A stretch of DNA of 64,000 nt, taken from Heterodera schachtii (lineage: Eukaryota; Nematoda; Chromadorea; Rhabditida; Heteroderidae). Position 1 is the stretch's first letter, and the number at the start of each line of letters is the position of its first letter. The notes under the pieces are model-generated. The model searched no databases. It was not told the DNA's origin and saw only the letters and a list, made by a program, of their open reading frames with translations. A program made the position numbers and the translations under genes. Location of the stretch: contig SIJG01000144.1 of the NCBI GenBank assembly GCA_023374025.1, positions 1 through 64,000 on the forward strand, read 5' to 3'. Below, one piece after another: positions 13,896 to 24,869 of this stretch.

Positions 13896-13962
13896 GCCAA
13901 TGTGGCCGAGTGGTTAGTGCGTCAGTCTGGCCGCCCCTCTGGGGTTCGGATCTGCTTGGTGC
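13896..13962 (+). other. tRNA-like element, possible SINE head
   Basis: TGGCCGAGTGG near 13903 matches a pol III A box of Leu/Ser tRNA type. GGTTCGGATC near 13943 resembles a B box at suitable spacing. GCCAA at the start can pair with TTGGT near the end, but T-stem pairing is poor and a complete cloverleaf does not form. I read it as a decayed tRNA or the head of a tRNA-derived SINE, not a functional tRNA. A related element lies at 16170-16235. Confidence 0.4.
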
Positions 13963-14069
13963 GGGGAATTTTTGATGAATTTTAAATGAATTTAAATTCA
14001 GTGTTTTAAGATGTTTGACCTTTAAGATGTTTAAAAATTAATTTAAAATTAAATTAATTAAATTAAAAA

Positions 14070-14216
14070 TTTACATAAAGTCGCGCAGCAAAAAAAAGTC
14101 GCACAGTAAAAAAAAGTCGCGCAGTAAGAAAAAAAGTCGCGCACCCTTTGCAATAGGCTTGGGTTTGCAAGAAAAAATCAATAAATAATTTGCATAAAGT
14201 CGCGCACTTGAAAAAA
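14070..14216. repeat. Short tandem repeat with GTCGCGCA core
   Basis: Five to six spaced copies of AAAAAAGTCGCGCA-type units, roughly 20 bp each at the start, run directly into the dispersed repeat at 14217. The GTCGCGCA/CTCGCGCA core also appears in the 159-bp array at 14865-15910 and in the C-rich block up to 16325. Confidence 0.65.
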
Positions 14217-14355
14217 GTCGCGCAATAGGTTTTGGCTTCAGTACTGAAAATTTTGGCGCTCAAATGGCCCGCGCTCACTTGGCTGGCGCTCAGATGGCTG
14301 GCGCTCAGTTGGCCGTGCACCCCTCCCATAGGTATGGGGTGCTACCGTAATCCGG
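14217..14355. repeat. Dispersed GC-richer repeat, copy 2
   Basis: Close relative of 7053-7193, with the same order of landmarks (AATAGGTTTTGG, GGCGCTCAAATGGCC, GGCGCTCAG, GTGCACCCCTCCCATAGG, CCGTAATCCGG). Within it, GGCGCTCA recurs at roughly 20-bp intervals. The two copies differ by scattered substitutions and small indels. Confidence 0.75.
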
Positions 14356-14379
14356 ACAAATCACAGTCTCTAACTACTG

Positions 14380-14560
14380 TTGGCTTTTCTTTTCTTAACT
14401 TTAAAATTTCGATTTATTTTTCATGACTTTTTGTTAGCTTTTCTTTTAAAAATTCGTTGGCTTTTCTTTTCTTAGCTTTAAAATGTATTTTTATTTTCAT
14501 GGCTTTTGGTTTAATTGCTTGTCTTTTCGTTTTCTTTGCTTTTCTTTGTTAGATTGATTA
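14380..14560. repeat. Pyrimidine-rich tandem repeat
   Basis: Two to three copies of a ~80-bp unit containing TTGGCTTTTCTTTTCTTA, CTTTAAAAT and TTTTCATGGCTTTT-like phrases, followed by a TTAA microsatellite near 14557-14576. No coding capacity is evident. Confidence 0.55.
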
Positions 14561-14864
14561 ATTAATTAATTAATTTGTTAGTAAAGAAAAGTAATAACAA
14601 TCAAAAATAAATGAACAAATAATAAATAGGACGGACAAATAAATAAACTGAGAACAAATCAATATAAAGTGGAGGAATGGAAATGAAAATGATGTGTTGC
14701 TGGAGAACGGGCCGTTGCTGATGAATGATAGATAAGAATCTAACGGAGGGGGGTGGGGGTACGCGTCGCTATGCAGAGCGAAGTGCGAACAGAGGAGAGG
14801 CGGAAACATTTGAATTGTTGAAGAAGCCAGACGGCATATTGGGGTCGTCTATCCACCTGCCCAT

Positions 14865-15910
14865 AAGCTGAACGGCGAAAGAATTTCGCCTCAGGCACCA
14901 TTTTGAGCGAAGTTTTCCCGACGCCCCGCCCCCTCGCGCACCCCCGAGACTCGCGCAGCAAAACTCGCGCACCCCTTGTCCGATTGACTTCAAATTTTAC
15001 AGGCCTTCATTCCACCATCCCCTAAGCTGAACGGCGAAAGAATTTCGCCTCAGGCACCATTTTGAGCGAAGTTTTCCCGACGCCCCGCCCCCTCGCGCAC
15101 CCCCGAGACTCGCGCAGCAAAACTCGCGCACCCCTTGTCCGATTGACTTCAAAATTTACAGGCCTTCATTCCACCATCCCCTAAGCTGAACGGCGAAAGA
15201 ATTTCGCCTCAGGCACCATTTTGAGCGAAGTTTTCCCGACGCCCCGCCCCCTCGCGCACCCCCGAGACTCGCGCAGCAAAACTCGCGCACCCCTTGTCCG
15301 ATTGACTTCAAATTTTACAGGCCGTCATTCCACCACCTCCTAAGCTGAACGGCGAAAGAATTTCGCCTCAGGCACCATTCTGCGCGAAGTTTTCCCGACG
15401 CCCCGCCCCCTCGCGCACCCCCGAGACTCGCGCAGCAAAACTCGCGCACCCCTTGTCCGATTGACTTCAAATTTTACAGGCCTTCATTCCACCATCCCCT
15501 AAGCTGAACGGCGAAAGAATTTCGCCTCAGGCACCATTTTGAGCGAAGTTTTCCCGACGCCCCGCCCCCTCGCGCACCCCCAAGACTTGCGCAGCAAAAC
15601 TCGCGCACCCCTTGTCCGATTGACTTCAAATTTTACAGGCCTTCATTCCACCATCCCCTAAGCTGAACGGCGAAAGAATTTCGCCTCAGGCACCTTTTTG
15701 AGCGAAGTTTTTCCGACGCCCCGCCCCCTCGCGCACCCCCGAGACTCGCGCAGCAAAACTCGCGCACCCCTTGTCCGATTGACTTCAAATTTTACAGGCC
15801 TTCATTCCACCATCCCTAAGCTGAACGGCGAAAGAATTTCGCCTCAGGCACCATTTTGAGCGAAGTTTTCCCGACGCCCCGCCTTCTCGCGCAGGACTTC
15901 AAATTTTACG
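14865..15910. repeat. 159-bp GC-rich tandem array (about 6.5 copies)
   Basis: The phrase AAGCTGAACGGCGAAAG starts at 14865, 15024, 15183, 15342, 15501, 15660 and 15818, giving a period of 159 bp five times and then 158. Copies are nearly identical. Each unit has a perfect hairpin (GGCGAAA-GAA-TTTCGCC), a CCCGACGCCCCGCCCCCT stretch, three CTCGCGCA motifs and the phrase CTTGTCCGATTGACTTC. The last copy breaks off after the first CTCGCGCA. High CpG content in an AT-rich genome and strong homogeneity suggest a satellite or a recent local amplification. Open frames across it are not credible. Confidence 0.95.
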
Positions 15911-15911
15911 A

Positions 15912-15927
15912 GCCGTCAATTGACGGC
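15912..15927. repeat. Perfect 16-bp palindrome
   Basis: GCCGTCAATTGACGGC is self-complementary over 16 bp. It sits at the junction between the end of the 159-bp array and the G-rich minisatellite. Confidence 0.8.
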
Positions 15928-15929
15928 GG

Positions 15930-16135
15930 TGCGAGGGGGTCCGCGCCGCCGGAGAGAGGGGGTCCGCTCCGCCGGAGAGAGGGGGTCCACGCCGACGGAG
16001 GGAGGGGGTCCGCGCCGACGGACGGCGGAATGGTGGGGAGGGGTCCGCGCCGACGGAGGGAGGGGGTCCGAGGAAGAGAGGGGGTCCGCGCTACCCGGCG
16101 AAAGGGCGGCGGCGTCCAGCGGGGAGGGGGTCGCG
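15930..16135. repeat. G-rich minisatellite
   Basis: Repeated GAGGGGGTCCGCGCC and GACGGAGGGAGGGGG-type units of roughly 23-31 bp. The plus strand has many runs of four or five G, so G-quadruplex formation is plausible. Long open frames here are an effect of the absence of A/T stops. Confidence 0.8.
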
Positions 16136-16169
16136 CCTTTTAACGCAAAATAACATGACCCCGCCCACT

Positions 16170-16235
16170 CCATCGGTTGCCGACTGGTTAACGCGTCGGG
16201 CCAACCACCATCTCGGGTTCAATCCCGCGCGGCGA
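16170..16235 (+). other. tRNA-like element, possible SINE head
   Basis: TTGCCGACTGGTTAACGCGTC resembles an A-box/D-arm, and GGGTTCAATCCC at 16215-16226 matches a B box well. Cloverleaf pairing beyond the T-loop region is imperfect. The layout resembles 13896-13962 (compare GGTTAGTGCGTC there with GGTTAACGCGTC here), so the two may belong to one tRNA-derived family. Each adjoins a GC-rich repeat tract. Confidence 0.4.
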
Positions 16236-16440
16236 AACTCCCGCGCATTTAACACCAACAACCCAAAATCTCGCGCAACCCCCATCCAACACCCCCAAAT
16301 CCCGACCCCACACCATCCCGCGCACCAACCACCATCCCGAACCCTCCTTTCCCGACGCACCCCCCACCCCTCCCCCCTCCCACCACACCACCCAATAGGC
16401 ACCGACCCCCCCCCCCCTCCCCCCGCTCATCCACTCCATT
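16236..16440. repeat. C-rich low-complexity tract
   Basis: Long runs of CCC/CCCC separated by A or T, with TCGCGCA and CCCGCGCA motifs, ending near a run of about twelve C at 16407. It is the strand-reversed compositional counterpart of the G-rich tract before it. Confidence 0.75.
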
Positions 16441-17242
16441 CAGAGGGGAAAAATCAATCGATAATTCAAGTGGTCTTCCTATGTAGTCATAATGTTAATA
16501 TGAATACATTAATAGAAAATCATAAAAAATTCATATAAAATTTTTAAATAGGCTGATCTATGCTTGAATAAATTATTAATTTAACTTTATATTAAAGTCC
16601 GTAGTTCAAATATTACCCTTGATCATCTCACATAAAGTCAGAATATTAAAAAATATTCCATTTTTAAAAATCTTTTAATGTTAAATTTCGATGGACATTA
16701 TTTTGTGTGGAATTTAGATTATTTTGAATCCCTTGCCTTAAGTTCGTTCTTTTTCCACATTTCGTCCCAAATGTTTTTTTATAAAAATTTTTTTATCTTT
16801 GCACTTTTTTTAAATAAAAATTAAAAGTCTAAATGACAGAAAATTTTGTTTTCTAAAATTAAAATTTGCTTTTTTGTAAAGTTTGCATAAATTGATACTT
16901 ATTACGTCATTCATTAAAACTTGAGAGGAAAATTTTTTTTCATTCCATTATTAATTGCTAAATGTAAAATTTAGACTTTTTAATGCCAAAAGCATTTTTC
17001 AACATCATATTTTGGAGATTCAAAATGTAAAAATATTTTCCAATGATTTTTTTTATCACGTTGACATTTAACAAGTTTTATTAGTACTTTTCATAAATTT
17101 TGTTTCTAATTTTTATTAATATTTCTCGTTTCCCCGAGACGACAAGTATGAAGAGCCAGCCATTGCTCATTTCATTTAAAATTTTACAAAGTAATTTTGT
17201 TTTTATTGAACTTCATAATTTTTGTTTATTTTTAATATGACT
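16441..17242. other. AT-rich gene-free stretch
   Basis: No exon, repeat array or RNA gene could be supported. Confidence 0.5.
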
Positions 17243-17570
17243 AGAGACCGCATTTTGAGGCAAATGCCTTTTTTTTCTGCGCACTAGTTTCGATATGTTA
17301 AGCATAAATAATACATTTTCCACTTGGTTTGAGCCGTCTACGTTGACTTTTACTATGTCTTTTTTTTTGCATTTTTCGGGATTTTCGTGCCTTAAATGCC
17401 TTTTTTGGCATTTTGCTGTTTTGGTGCCTTTTTTGGCATTTTTTTCAGATTTTGGTGCCTTTTTTGGTCCTTTTTTCCGGAAAATTCCATTAAAAATGGA
17501 ATAAAATTGGGAAAAATACACCCCTAAGAAATGATTTGAAAAATTTTCAGAAAATACATCCCTAAGAATT
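17243..17570. mobile_element. Dispersed AGGCATATGCCT-type element, copy 1
   Basis: Begins near TAGAGACC...TTTTGAGGCAAATGCC and contains TGCGCACTAGTT, CACTTGGTTTGAG and repeated GTGCCTTTTTTGGCATTTT phrases, ending near CACCCCTAAGAAATGA and GAGACCGG. Related copies are at 19565-19815 (opposite orientation), 31933-32489, 60505-60865 and 57394-57759. The family has inverted termini and no coding capacity. A non-autonomous DNA element is likely; the 57394 copy supports the hAT superfamily. Confidence 0.6.
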
Positions 17571-17571
17571 A

Positions 17572-17740
17572 GAGACCGGACAAGAGGGTCGGTCGAACGG
17601 TTTCGGTTAAAAACCGAAAAAAACCGAAAAACTCAAAAATTCTCGGTCGACGGTTTCGGTTAAAAAACCGAAAAAACCGAAGATAATTTTTCGGTTTATT
17701 TTGATTTTTCTGTTTTTTTGAATTTCTTTAATTTTTTTCC
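17572..17740. repeat. CGGTTT/AAACCG hairpin repeat
   Basis: Two tandem copies of GGTCGA-CGGTTTCGGTTAAAAA followed by ACCGAAAAAAACCGAA. Each copy can fold back on itself through GGTTTCGGTT paired with AACCGAAA-type sequence. Confidence 0.65.
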
Positions 17741-17929
17741 AAAAAAGCAATACACTATTCTATTAATAGAAAAAGCGAAAAATCTCTCTGAGTAAAATTG
17801 TAGAGCTATTAAAACCTCTATTGAATGGTGTATAGGTTGGGAAAATGATTGAAAAAGTCAGCCAAAAAACGTTTGTTTGCTCCTTGATTCTAAAAACCCC
17901 AAAGATTAGTTTTAACGATTTGGTTCCAT

Positions 17930-18020
17930 TTTTGGGATTTTTTCCCAAAAAATTCCATTAAAAATTCAATGAAATTGCGAAAATACACCCCTAAGAAATG
18001 ATCTAAAAAATTCCAGAAAA
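17930..18020. repeat. Partial copy of dispersed element
   Basis: Shares AAATTCCATTAAAAAT, AATACACCCCTAAGAAATGA and a following TTCCAGAAAATA phrase with 17480-17570, so it is a second partial copy of that repeat end. Confidence 0.6.
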
Positions 18021-18188
18021 TATACCTTTAAGAATTGAATCAAAAATTGTTCGCCAAAATTTTATTATTTTTTCTTGATAAAAATTTTTTGCTTCCGTAA
18101 GCATATATTCTTTTAGTTTTGAGCCAATTTTTTTACGAAAAATATGGATTTTTTGGGCCCGTTTTCGAAAAGTTATAGTAACTCTAAT

Positions 18189-18206
18189 CCCGCGGGATCC
18201 CGCGGG
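18189..18206. repeat. Perfect 18-bp GC palindrome
   Basis: CCCGCGGGATCCCGCGGG is fully self-complementary and is followed by a GGGAGGGATCCC block. Related GGGATCCCG/CGGGATCC strings recur at 46995-47110. Confidence 0.75.
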
Positions 18207-18249
18207 GATTAGCGAAAAGGTCGGGAGGGATCCCGATTTGCGATCCAAC

Positions 18250-19560
18250 TAATTACTTCTATTCATGTAAAAATATTTATATCAATTCAAGTTTATTCTA
18301 AATAATTGCTGTGGGTCATTTTATTTTCATCAATTTAAAATATATTGTCAAATTTATTTTGAGTGCTAAATTAGTGACAAAATATAAGATAATAAAAACA
18401 GAATTTATTTAAATTTTATTGGTATTCTAAGGATGGTTTAATAATCTCTAATATTTAAAGGATTAAAAAAATAAGCTGAGAAGTACAACCTCAAACCATC
18501 ATTTTTTGGAATTAAAATTATATTGCAAATATCAAAACTTATTAATGAGTTATAAAATGAAGCTGTAATAAAAATTGTTTAAGATATAAATCAAAAAATA
18601 TAAAAGCAAAAAATCTATTAGTCATTAAATATAAAAAAATTTGGGGCTCAGAACCAATCAAGAAAAATCCAAATAATCTATAATTTAAAAAAAGCAAATA
18701 AAATGAGAAAATTTAATTATTGAATTCGTTTAAATTATTAGAATTAAAGTTTATAAAAAATTCAAATTCGTAAATTTAAATAAAATTACACGAAAAAAAC
18801 CAAAAAATAGAATTTGAAAAAATTAAGAAAATTATTCATCTTTAAGTGTTGAAAGGAAATTTTAATTATAATAATAATATAATAAACGATGTTAAATAAT
18901 TAGATATAATATTTTATAAAAGATTTATTTTTGTTTATGTTTATCTTCATACAAGCTAAAAAAAGTTTAAAACTCAAAAAAAATGCGCTATATTCATTAA
19001 AATAATCAGGAGTATTTTTTGTTTGGAGAAATTCATTTATTGTAAAAATATTAGGAAATAATAGGTAATTTTAAAATATACAATAAAAGGCATTAATTAA
19101 CTGGTGCAATCTTTATAAAAAATAATGAACAAACAATTAACAAACAAAAAAACAACTGATTATTTATTAAGTAAGTCAAAAATTTAACTTTTATATACTG
19201 TTTCATTAATTTAATATAAAATTTTTAATAATAACTTGCAAGATTTTTAATATTAATTTACAAATTATTTACTTTATTATTTTAAAATAAACAAAAATTT
19301 CGATTGTTCCTAATTTTCTTTTATTCGTAATTAAAGGAGAAAAAAGGTCCTATATTTATAATATTATTTATATTAATTGTTAATAATATTTAATAATAAA
19401 AACACAAACAATAATGAAAAATATTTAAATTACTTTGCATATTTATTAATAGGATCGAAAAACAATAATGAAATTGAACAATAAATTTACCAATAACTAA
19501 AATTAAATTAAAAAACATTAAAAAATAATTTAATAAAAAAATAATTAAATTTAAAATATC
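18250..19560. other. AT-rich gene-free stretch
   Basis: No credible exon or structured repeat seen. Confidence 0.5.
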
Positions 19561-19564
19561 ACTT

Positions 19565-19815
19565 ATTCTGACAGGGGGTATTTTCCCGATTTTGTTGTTC
19601 TTAATGGATTTTTTCGGATAAAAAGACCAAAAAAGGCACCAAAACGGCAAAATGCCAAAAAAGGGATTTAAGGCACGAAAATCCCGAAAAAGGCAAAAAA
19701 AAAAGGCATAATACAAGTCAAAGTAGAAGCCTCAAACCAAGTGGAAAATGCGTTTTATGCTTCAACTAGTGCGCAGAAAAAAAGGCATATGCCTCAAAAG
19801 TCGAGCTCTACTGAT
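19565..19815. mobile_element. Dispersed AGGCATATGCCT-type element, copy 2
   Basis: In opposite orientation to 17243-17570. AGGCACCAAAACGGCAAAATG, GCCTCAAACCAAGTGGAAAA and CTAGTGCGCAGAAAAA lead to the 12-bp palindrome AGGCATATGCCT and the terminus CTCAAAAGTCGAGCTCTAC. No coding capacity. Confidence 0.65.
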
Positions 19816-22800
19816 AAGACACAAAAGGACTCACAATATAATTACAAATTAAAAAATGGAATAATAAATAAAAATATGTAATTGATTTAATTACTTACAT
19901 AATATTATACATCTTATATAATATTTTTGTTAATTATTATTAATTCTCATTTCAAATGGTTTGTTAAATTTATTCAAAAAGTCAAAACCTAAAGCAAAAC
20001 ACCAAAAAATAAATAAATTTTGTCTACAAATACCAAGAAAATAATGTGAACAAAATTATTTTCATAATGAAACCTGAAAATATTAACTGGCTAGAAGACC
20101 ACCGAGGTTACACCTGAAAATGAGTGGATTGTGAGATTTAAATACTTTACATAGAAGCAGAATAATTTTCGTTTTACAATATAATTATGAAAAATTAAAA
20201 AGGAAATTAGTTTTGAAAAAGAAATACCAAAAAACAAACAGAAAAAAATGGATATGAAATTTGCAACAAATAAATTATTAGTAAATTTAATTAATCTCTA
20301 AATATAGAATAAATAAAAACAATTGATTATTTTTCCTAAATTTTTTGTTTTTCAAAATAGTGACAAATTATCGGCCGAACCATTTGATTTAGCTAAAGCA
20401 AAAATAAGTGAATATAATTACCTATTTAATGATTTAATTCATTTTAAATACGGCCTTAATACAAAAACATTTAAAATCCCCCCCCCCCTCTTTTATTGAT
20501 ATTAAAATTTTCGTTTTTTACCATTCTTACCAAAATTCGTTCAAAAAAATAAAAAATAAAATTGCAATAAAAAAATAATTTATATTTCTCTTGATTTTCT
20601 GTTTAAACAAGAAAATTACTTAAAAAACTTTCACTTCATTCTTTTTTTCTTATTTTGGCCAAATATTAATGAATTAAGAAAAAATTATATTGTCAAAATT
20701 TCAAAAATAAATTAACGCGAAAATTTAAATCTCAATTAATAAAAATCAACAAACAAATAAATTAATCATCATTTTCTCATCATTCTCAAGTTTAATTCTG
20801 AACATATACATAATTTATTATTAATATAATCCACCAAAAATTTTATTAAAGTAATAACTTTAAATTCGAAATTAAAATAAATAAAAAATAGAGAAAACAT
20901 TTTTTATCATTTTCTTATTAAATAATTAAAAATATTTTATTAAATAAAAAACATATTTCATATTGTTTAAACAAAAGCAACGTATTTATATTAGAAGCAA
21001 AAACACTAAAAGTAAATTTTGGACAATATATGAAAGTATTAACGAAATTTTTTTCTATTTGATGCTCATTGTTTTTATTTCTAATCTATGCAAATTATAT
21101 ATTCATTATTATTACGTAAATATTAATACAATAAGTATTGATAAATAAAATTTATTTCGATATTAACTCTAATTAAATATTGTTTTTTAAACATTTTTAA
21201 CTTCATGTCTATAGGTGTGAGTCCGCAAATCCTTTACAACTTATTGAATAAAATAGTCTTTCAATTACTTGACCCAAGTGCATCTTCTAAACATTCCAAC
21301 AAAACCTATAAGAAAATCTATGTAGAGCAGAATAATTCACATATTTTAAGTTTATTGCAGTAAATATTTTTATGGTCATACAAAAATAGAAGTCGCAAAT
21401 TTAAATTTAAATTATTTCAACTGAAATTTTAAATAATTAATTTCTTCTTTTTTTTTTGCTTTTTATCTAATATAACCAAAAGCAAAAAAAAGGCCGGTAA
21501 TTAATAATCGAGCCGAAAAATGCATTGATTTAAAAAAATAATTTACTTAATTTAAATATTTAGCGAAAATAACAAAAATAAATAAAAATGGATTAAATTT
21601 GTGAATTTAATAAAACATTTTTTAAATAAAGAAACAAATAAACCTAACTTTTAATTAAATTGATTAATTAATCTTAATTTTGTTGTTTTCAACAAATATC
21701 ACATTAAATTATTAAAATTTGTTTTCTCATAATCTCTTTTAGTGTATAAATTAAAAAAATCTTTAAAATAATAGAATGTTAAATTTAAATATATATTTTA
21801 AAGCGGCAAAAATAATATTATATAATTAAAAGTAAAAGGAGTAATTACAAACAGCCAGCCGATCTCTTATGAACCTTAAATCCCAAGAAAATTAAAATAA
21901 TTTTCAAGCTCAACAAAATAATAAATTAATAATTTTAATTCTAAATTCTATTTCATAAATTTCTCAATATTTCTAAGTTAAAACGAGGAAATAAAGTTGC
22001 AGAAAAAACAAACAAAAGAATCAAATAATTTTATTATTAAAAAATACATGCAAAAGTAAAACAAAAATAAATAAAACTTTATTCATTTGTATCATTTAAT
22101 TAATAAATAAAAATTTTAAAATAAAATAAAAATTATTTTATTTATATTCAAGTTTGAACAAATAATATTGAACCACTACGATTAAAAAATTGTTAGCTCA
22201 AAATTATTTGCATTTTGGATAAGCGCGAGGTCGCATATCAAACGATATTCACCATGTGAAATTTTAACTTCCCAATAGATAAATTTATTTATTTTTTAAA
22301 ATATCTTGCATTTAGTTTTTGAGGAAGATTTAATTTTAAATTTAATAGATTTTCATTCATATTCATCAAAAATTTAATTAATTCTAATCAATCATTATTT
22401 AATTAATTTAAATTTTTCTTAGATTGATAGAGTATTTTGAGAATTAATTTTATTTCAATGGATTTCTAATTTATGGAGAGTGCTCTTTATTTTTGAACCC
22501 TCTCATTATTATAAAATCAAAAAATATCTTTAGAAATTTCGTAAAAATTTTTATATGAAATATTTTCTAAATTTCATTTTTTCGGAAATTTTATTTGTTC
22601 AATTTCAAATATGAATAAAATGGACAGAGTAGATTTTAAGTTCAATGATTTTCATAAGGGAATGTTCAAGAAAGAATTGTTTTTAAAATTGGCTAGTTTA
22701 TTATATTTTGAATTTCTTCCCTTTTCCAAAATTTTCATGAAAATTTAAGATCGTATTACCATCCTTAATAAATTGAATTTTATTCATTAGTCGTTTTAAT

Positions 22801-23390
22801 TAATGCTGCTTTAGTATTTTAATAAAAATTTTTAATTTTAATTGTAGAAAATAATTTTTTATCGAATTATTTTATTTATTGTTTTATTTCACAATTATTT
22901 GTTCGGCTTACATTTTTCTCCGGTAATATTACATAAATATCTAATTAAGAAGTCAAAAATTAATATTTAATTATCTTCACTAGAATTTTATGAAGTATTT
23001 ATTTTTATATAAAACATTATTTATTTATAACTCTAATCATCTTATTTATTGTTCTAGAATTTTTTTCACAAGAAAATACATTTATTAAAATCCTTTAATT
23101 TGTGAAAATAAATTGAATTACATGCAGCTTTTTGAATTAATATTACTAAATTTATAAAAGAAAAATTTGTAAATATTATTAAAATGTTTATTAAATGCTT
23201 TTGGCTCATAAAATGCATTAAAAATTCTTTTCATTGTAATCTGTCATTTAAGTCTTGTTAGTTTTCCGACAGTGATCTAAATAACAATAAAAATTATAAA
23301 TATAAACTTTTTTCATAAAATGTTTTCGTGTTTTAAGAAAAAAATTATTTTAATTATATATGCAGTAATACAAATTAAAATAATAAATAA
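19816..23390. other. AT-rich gene-free stretch
   Basis: Apart from the small open frame at 21205-21363, I see no coding or RNA feature. A ten-base C run lies near 20479. Confidence 0.5.
21205..21363 (+). CDS. Possible small ORF or exon, unknown
   Basis: A 52-codon frame from ATG at 21205 to TAA at 21361-21363, in a segment less AT-rich than its surroundings. The predicted peptide is mixed in composition (LYNLLNKIVFQLLDPS, then SKHSNKTYKKIY), not a homopolymer artefact. An AG at 21212-21213 could instead be a splice acceptor. No family is recognised and no neighbouring exon was found. Confidence 0.2.
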   Translation: MSIGVSPQILYNLLNKIVFQLLDPSASSKHSNKTYKKIYVEQNNSHILSLLQ

Positions 23391-24737
23391 ATTCTGATAA
23401 ATCTTTTTATAATATGCGGTCACACACTTAAATTAAGTGACCAAGGATTTGCAGTCCCCTCATGGCAATTTAGAATAATTACGGGTAAGACTAACCATAG
23501 GATCAAAAGAGAACAATGGTGGGCAAAGGAAAAACCATTGGATCAGAACGAAAAAAGTTCAACAGCCGCTGCACAATTGACAGCGAGAGCTATTTACCAA
23601 AATAAGGAAACAAAGGAGTTGTTTCAAAAAATGGTAGATTTGATTTGTGGTATTTTATAGAATGCTAACCCAAAACAAGAGCTGAGTCATTTAAACCCAA
23701 TGCAATTAATGCGAGAAAAAACGGGTACTGACTTAGTAAAGGCAAAATGGGTTTCCCCAAATGTACTTGAATGGTGGCCTTGCTCTTATGCAAATTTCAC
23801 ATTCATCTCATCACCTGATGGAAGGTGTCACAAAACCATTCCAGTCAATGTATCAATTGGGGAATTAACATGGGCTTTAGGATTCTTAGATCCTTTACAT
23901 AAGGTAATCGAAGAAACGTCAGAGTTCGTCTCATGCGAACAGAATCAATTCGTTGCAATTGAGTTGGGAGGGGAAATACGAGAAGTAAACCAACTAACAG
24001 GAAAATGGGAAAAAATTAAAAACGTGGAGCATTTGAAAATCTCAGAAAATTTCGGAAAAATCAAAAATCCTGTATTTCCAATTCAAACTTTCCAACAGTT
24101 AATTTTGGGCAATGTGAGTAATGCTCAATTGGAAATTTTACAAACAATTCGGTCTCTCAGGACTAGCAGATTAATGGAAAGCGTAATCCAAAGCTCCGGA
24201 AACCGTTATGTGGAAAATAATTGGTTTAAAAATTTAAATATTCTCGGAACCATAGATTGGGAAAAAACGGTAATAAGGTTAGTCGTGATGTGTACAATCC
24301 TCTTATGGATGTATAAAATTTATTTAAAATTCCAAAGGAAAATAATTCAAAAACAATTAGAAGGAATTTTACATCAAAAGCCAAAACAATTCCTCGAAAC
24401 TGAATTAAATTATTTTGGTGAACCCGTTAGAGACCAAGTTTCTGTTTTTCGGGGAGTGTCCGAAACATCCCCATTTTCGGACCAATTAACTCATCATTTC
24501 CCAAACCAGGAGAAGTTGGACGACAAAGCCAATCTCAACTTGGCGGATGGAAACGAACGGAGGATTGGGGCGAAGTTGGACAACGAAGCCAATCTCAACT
24601 TGGCGGATGGTAACGAGCGGCGAATTCGGTACAAAGCGGTCAACGAGGGCGACACGGTCGGACGGGTTGAGCGAGTGCAGACGAGAACGAAAGAGGAATG
24701 GCGAAAATGGAGAGAGAAGAAAGTGAGGAGGACGTGA
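23391..24737 (+). pseudogene. Envelope-like glycoprotein of a retroelement or viral integrant, interrupted
   Basis: A 345-codon open frame (23700-24737) is preceded in the same frame by an open stretch from 23391 to a single TAG at 23658-23660, so the original frame was longer. Visible traits are a cysteine-containing ectodomain with two or more N-x-S/T sites in the first 140 residues, one strong membrane segment at about residues 189-208 of the longer frame, and a basic, charged tail of some 135 residues. This layout resembles type I envelope proteins carried by nematode LTR retroelements or integrated negative-strand viruses. No gag, protease, polymerase or flanking LTR is recognisable nearby, so the assignment is an inference. 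The tail is inflated by tandem DNA duplications (24512-24631 and 24691-24818). Confidence 0.4.
24512..24631. repeat. 60-bp tandem duplication
   Basis: GAAGTTGGACGACAAAGCC begins at 24512 and a near-identical copy begins at 24572. In the envelope-like frame this gives a 20-residue duplication containing ANLNLADGNERRI. Confidence 0.85.
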
Positions 24738-24818
24738 GGAGGAAGTTGCGCAAAAGAGGAATGGTGAAAATGGAGGGAGAAGAAAAGTGAAGAGGACATG
24801 AGGAGGAAGTTGCGAATT
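24691..24818. repeat. 64-bp purine-rich tandem duplication
   Basis: AAGAGGAATGG starts at 24691 and again at 24755, each followed by AAAATGGAG, GAGGA and GAGGAGGAAGTTGCG. The frame of the envelope-like ORF ends inside it. Confidence 0.75.
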
Positions 24819-24869
24819 GGGAGGACTGGCCAATCGGAAATTTTTATCACATTCGATGATCAGGGACAT

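Noticed and set aside
13896..13962. Functional Leu/Ser tRNA
   Set aside because: A box and partial B box are present, but T-stem and acceptor pairing fail.
14865..15910. 159-bp repeats as possible 5S rRNA or tRNA gene cluster
   Set aside because: No 5S internal control region or tRNA A/B boxes within the unit.
15856..16538. Several overlapping open frames on both strands rich in G, R, P, S and W
   Set aside because: They lie in GC-rich minisatellite and C-rich tracts where stop codons are scarce; composition explains them and no domain is visible.
24486..24869. Minus-strand frames of 118-127 codons opposite the envelope-like tail
   Set aside because: Shadow frames of purine-rich tandem repeats on the opposite strand.
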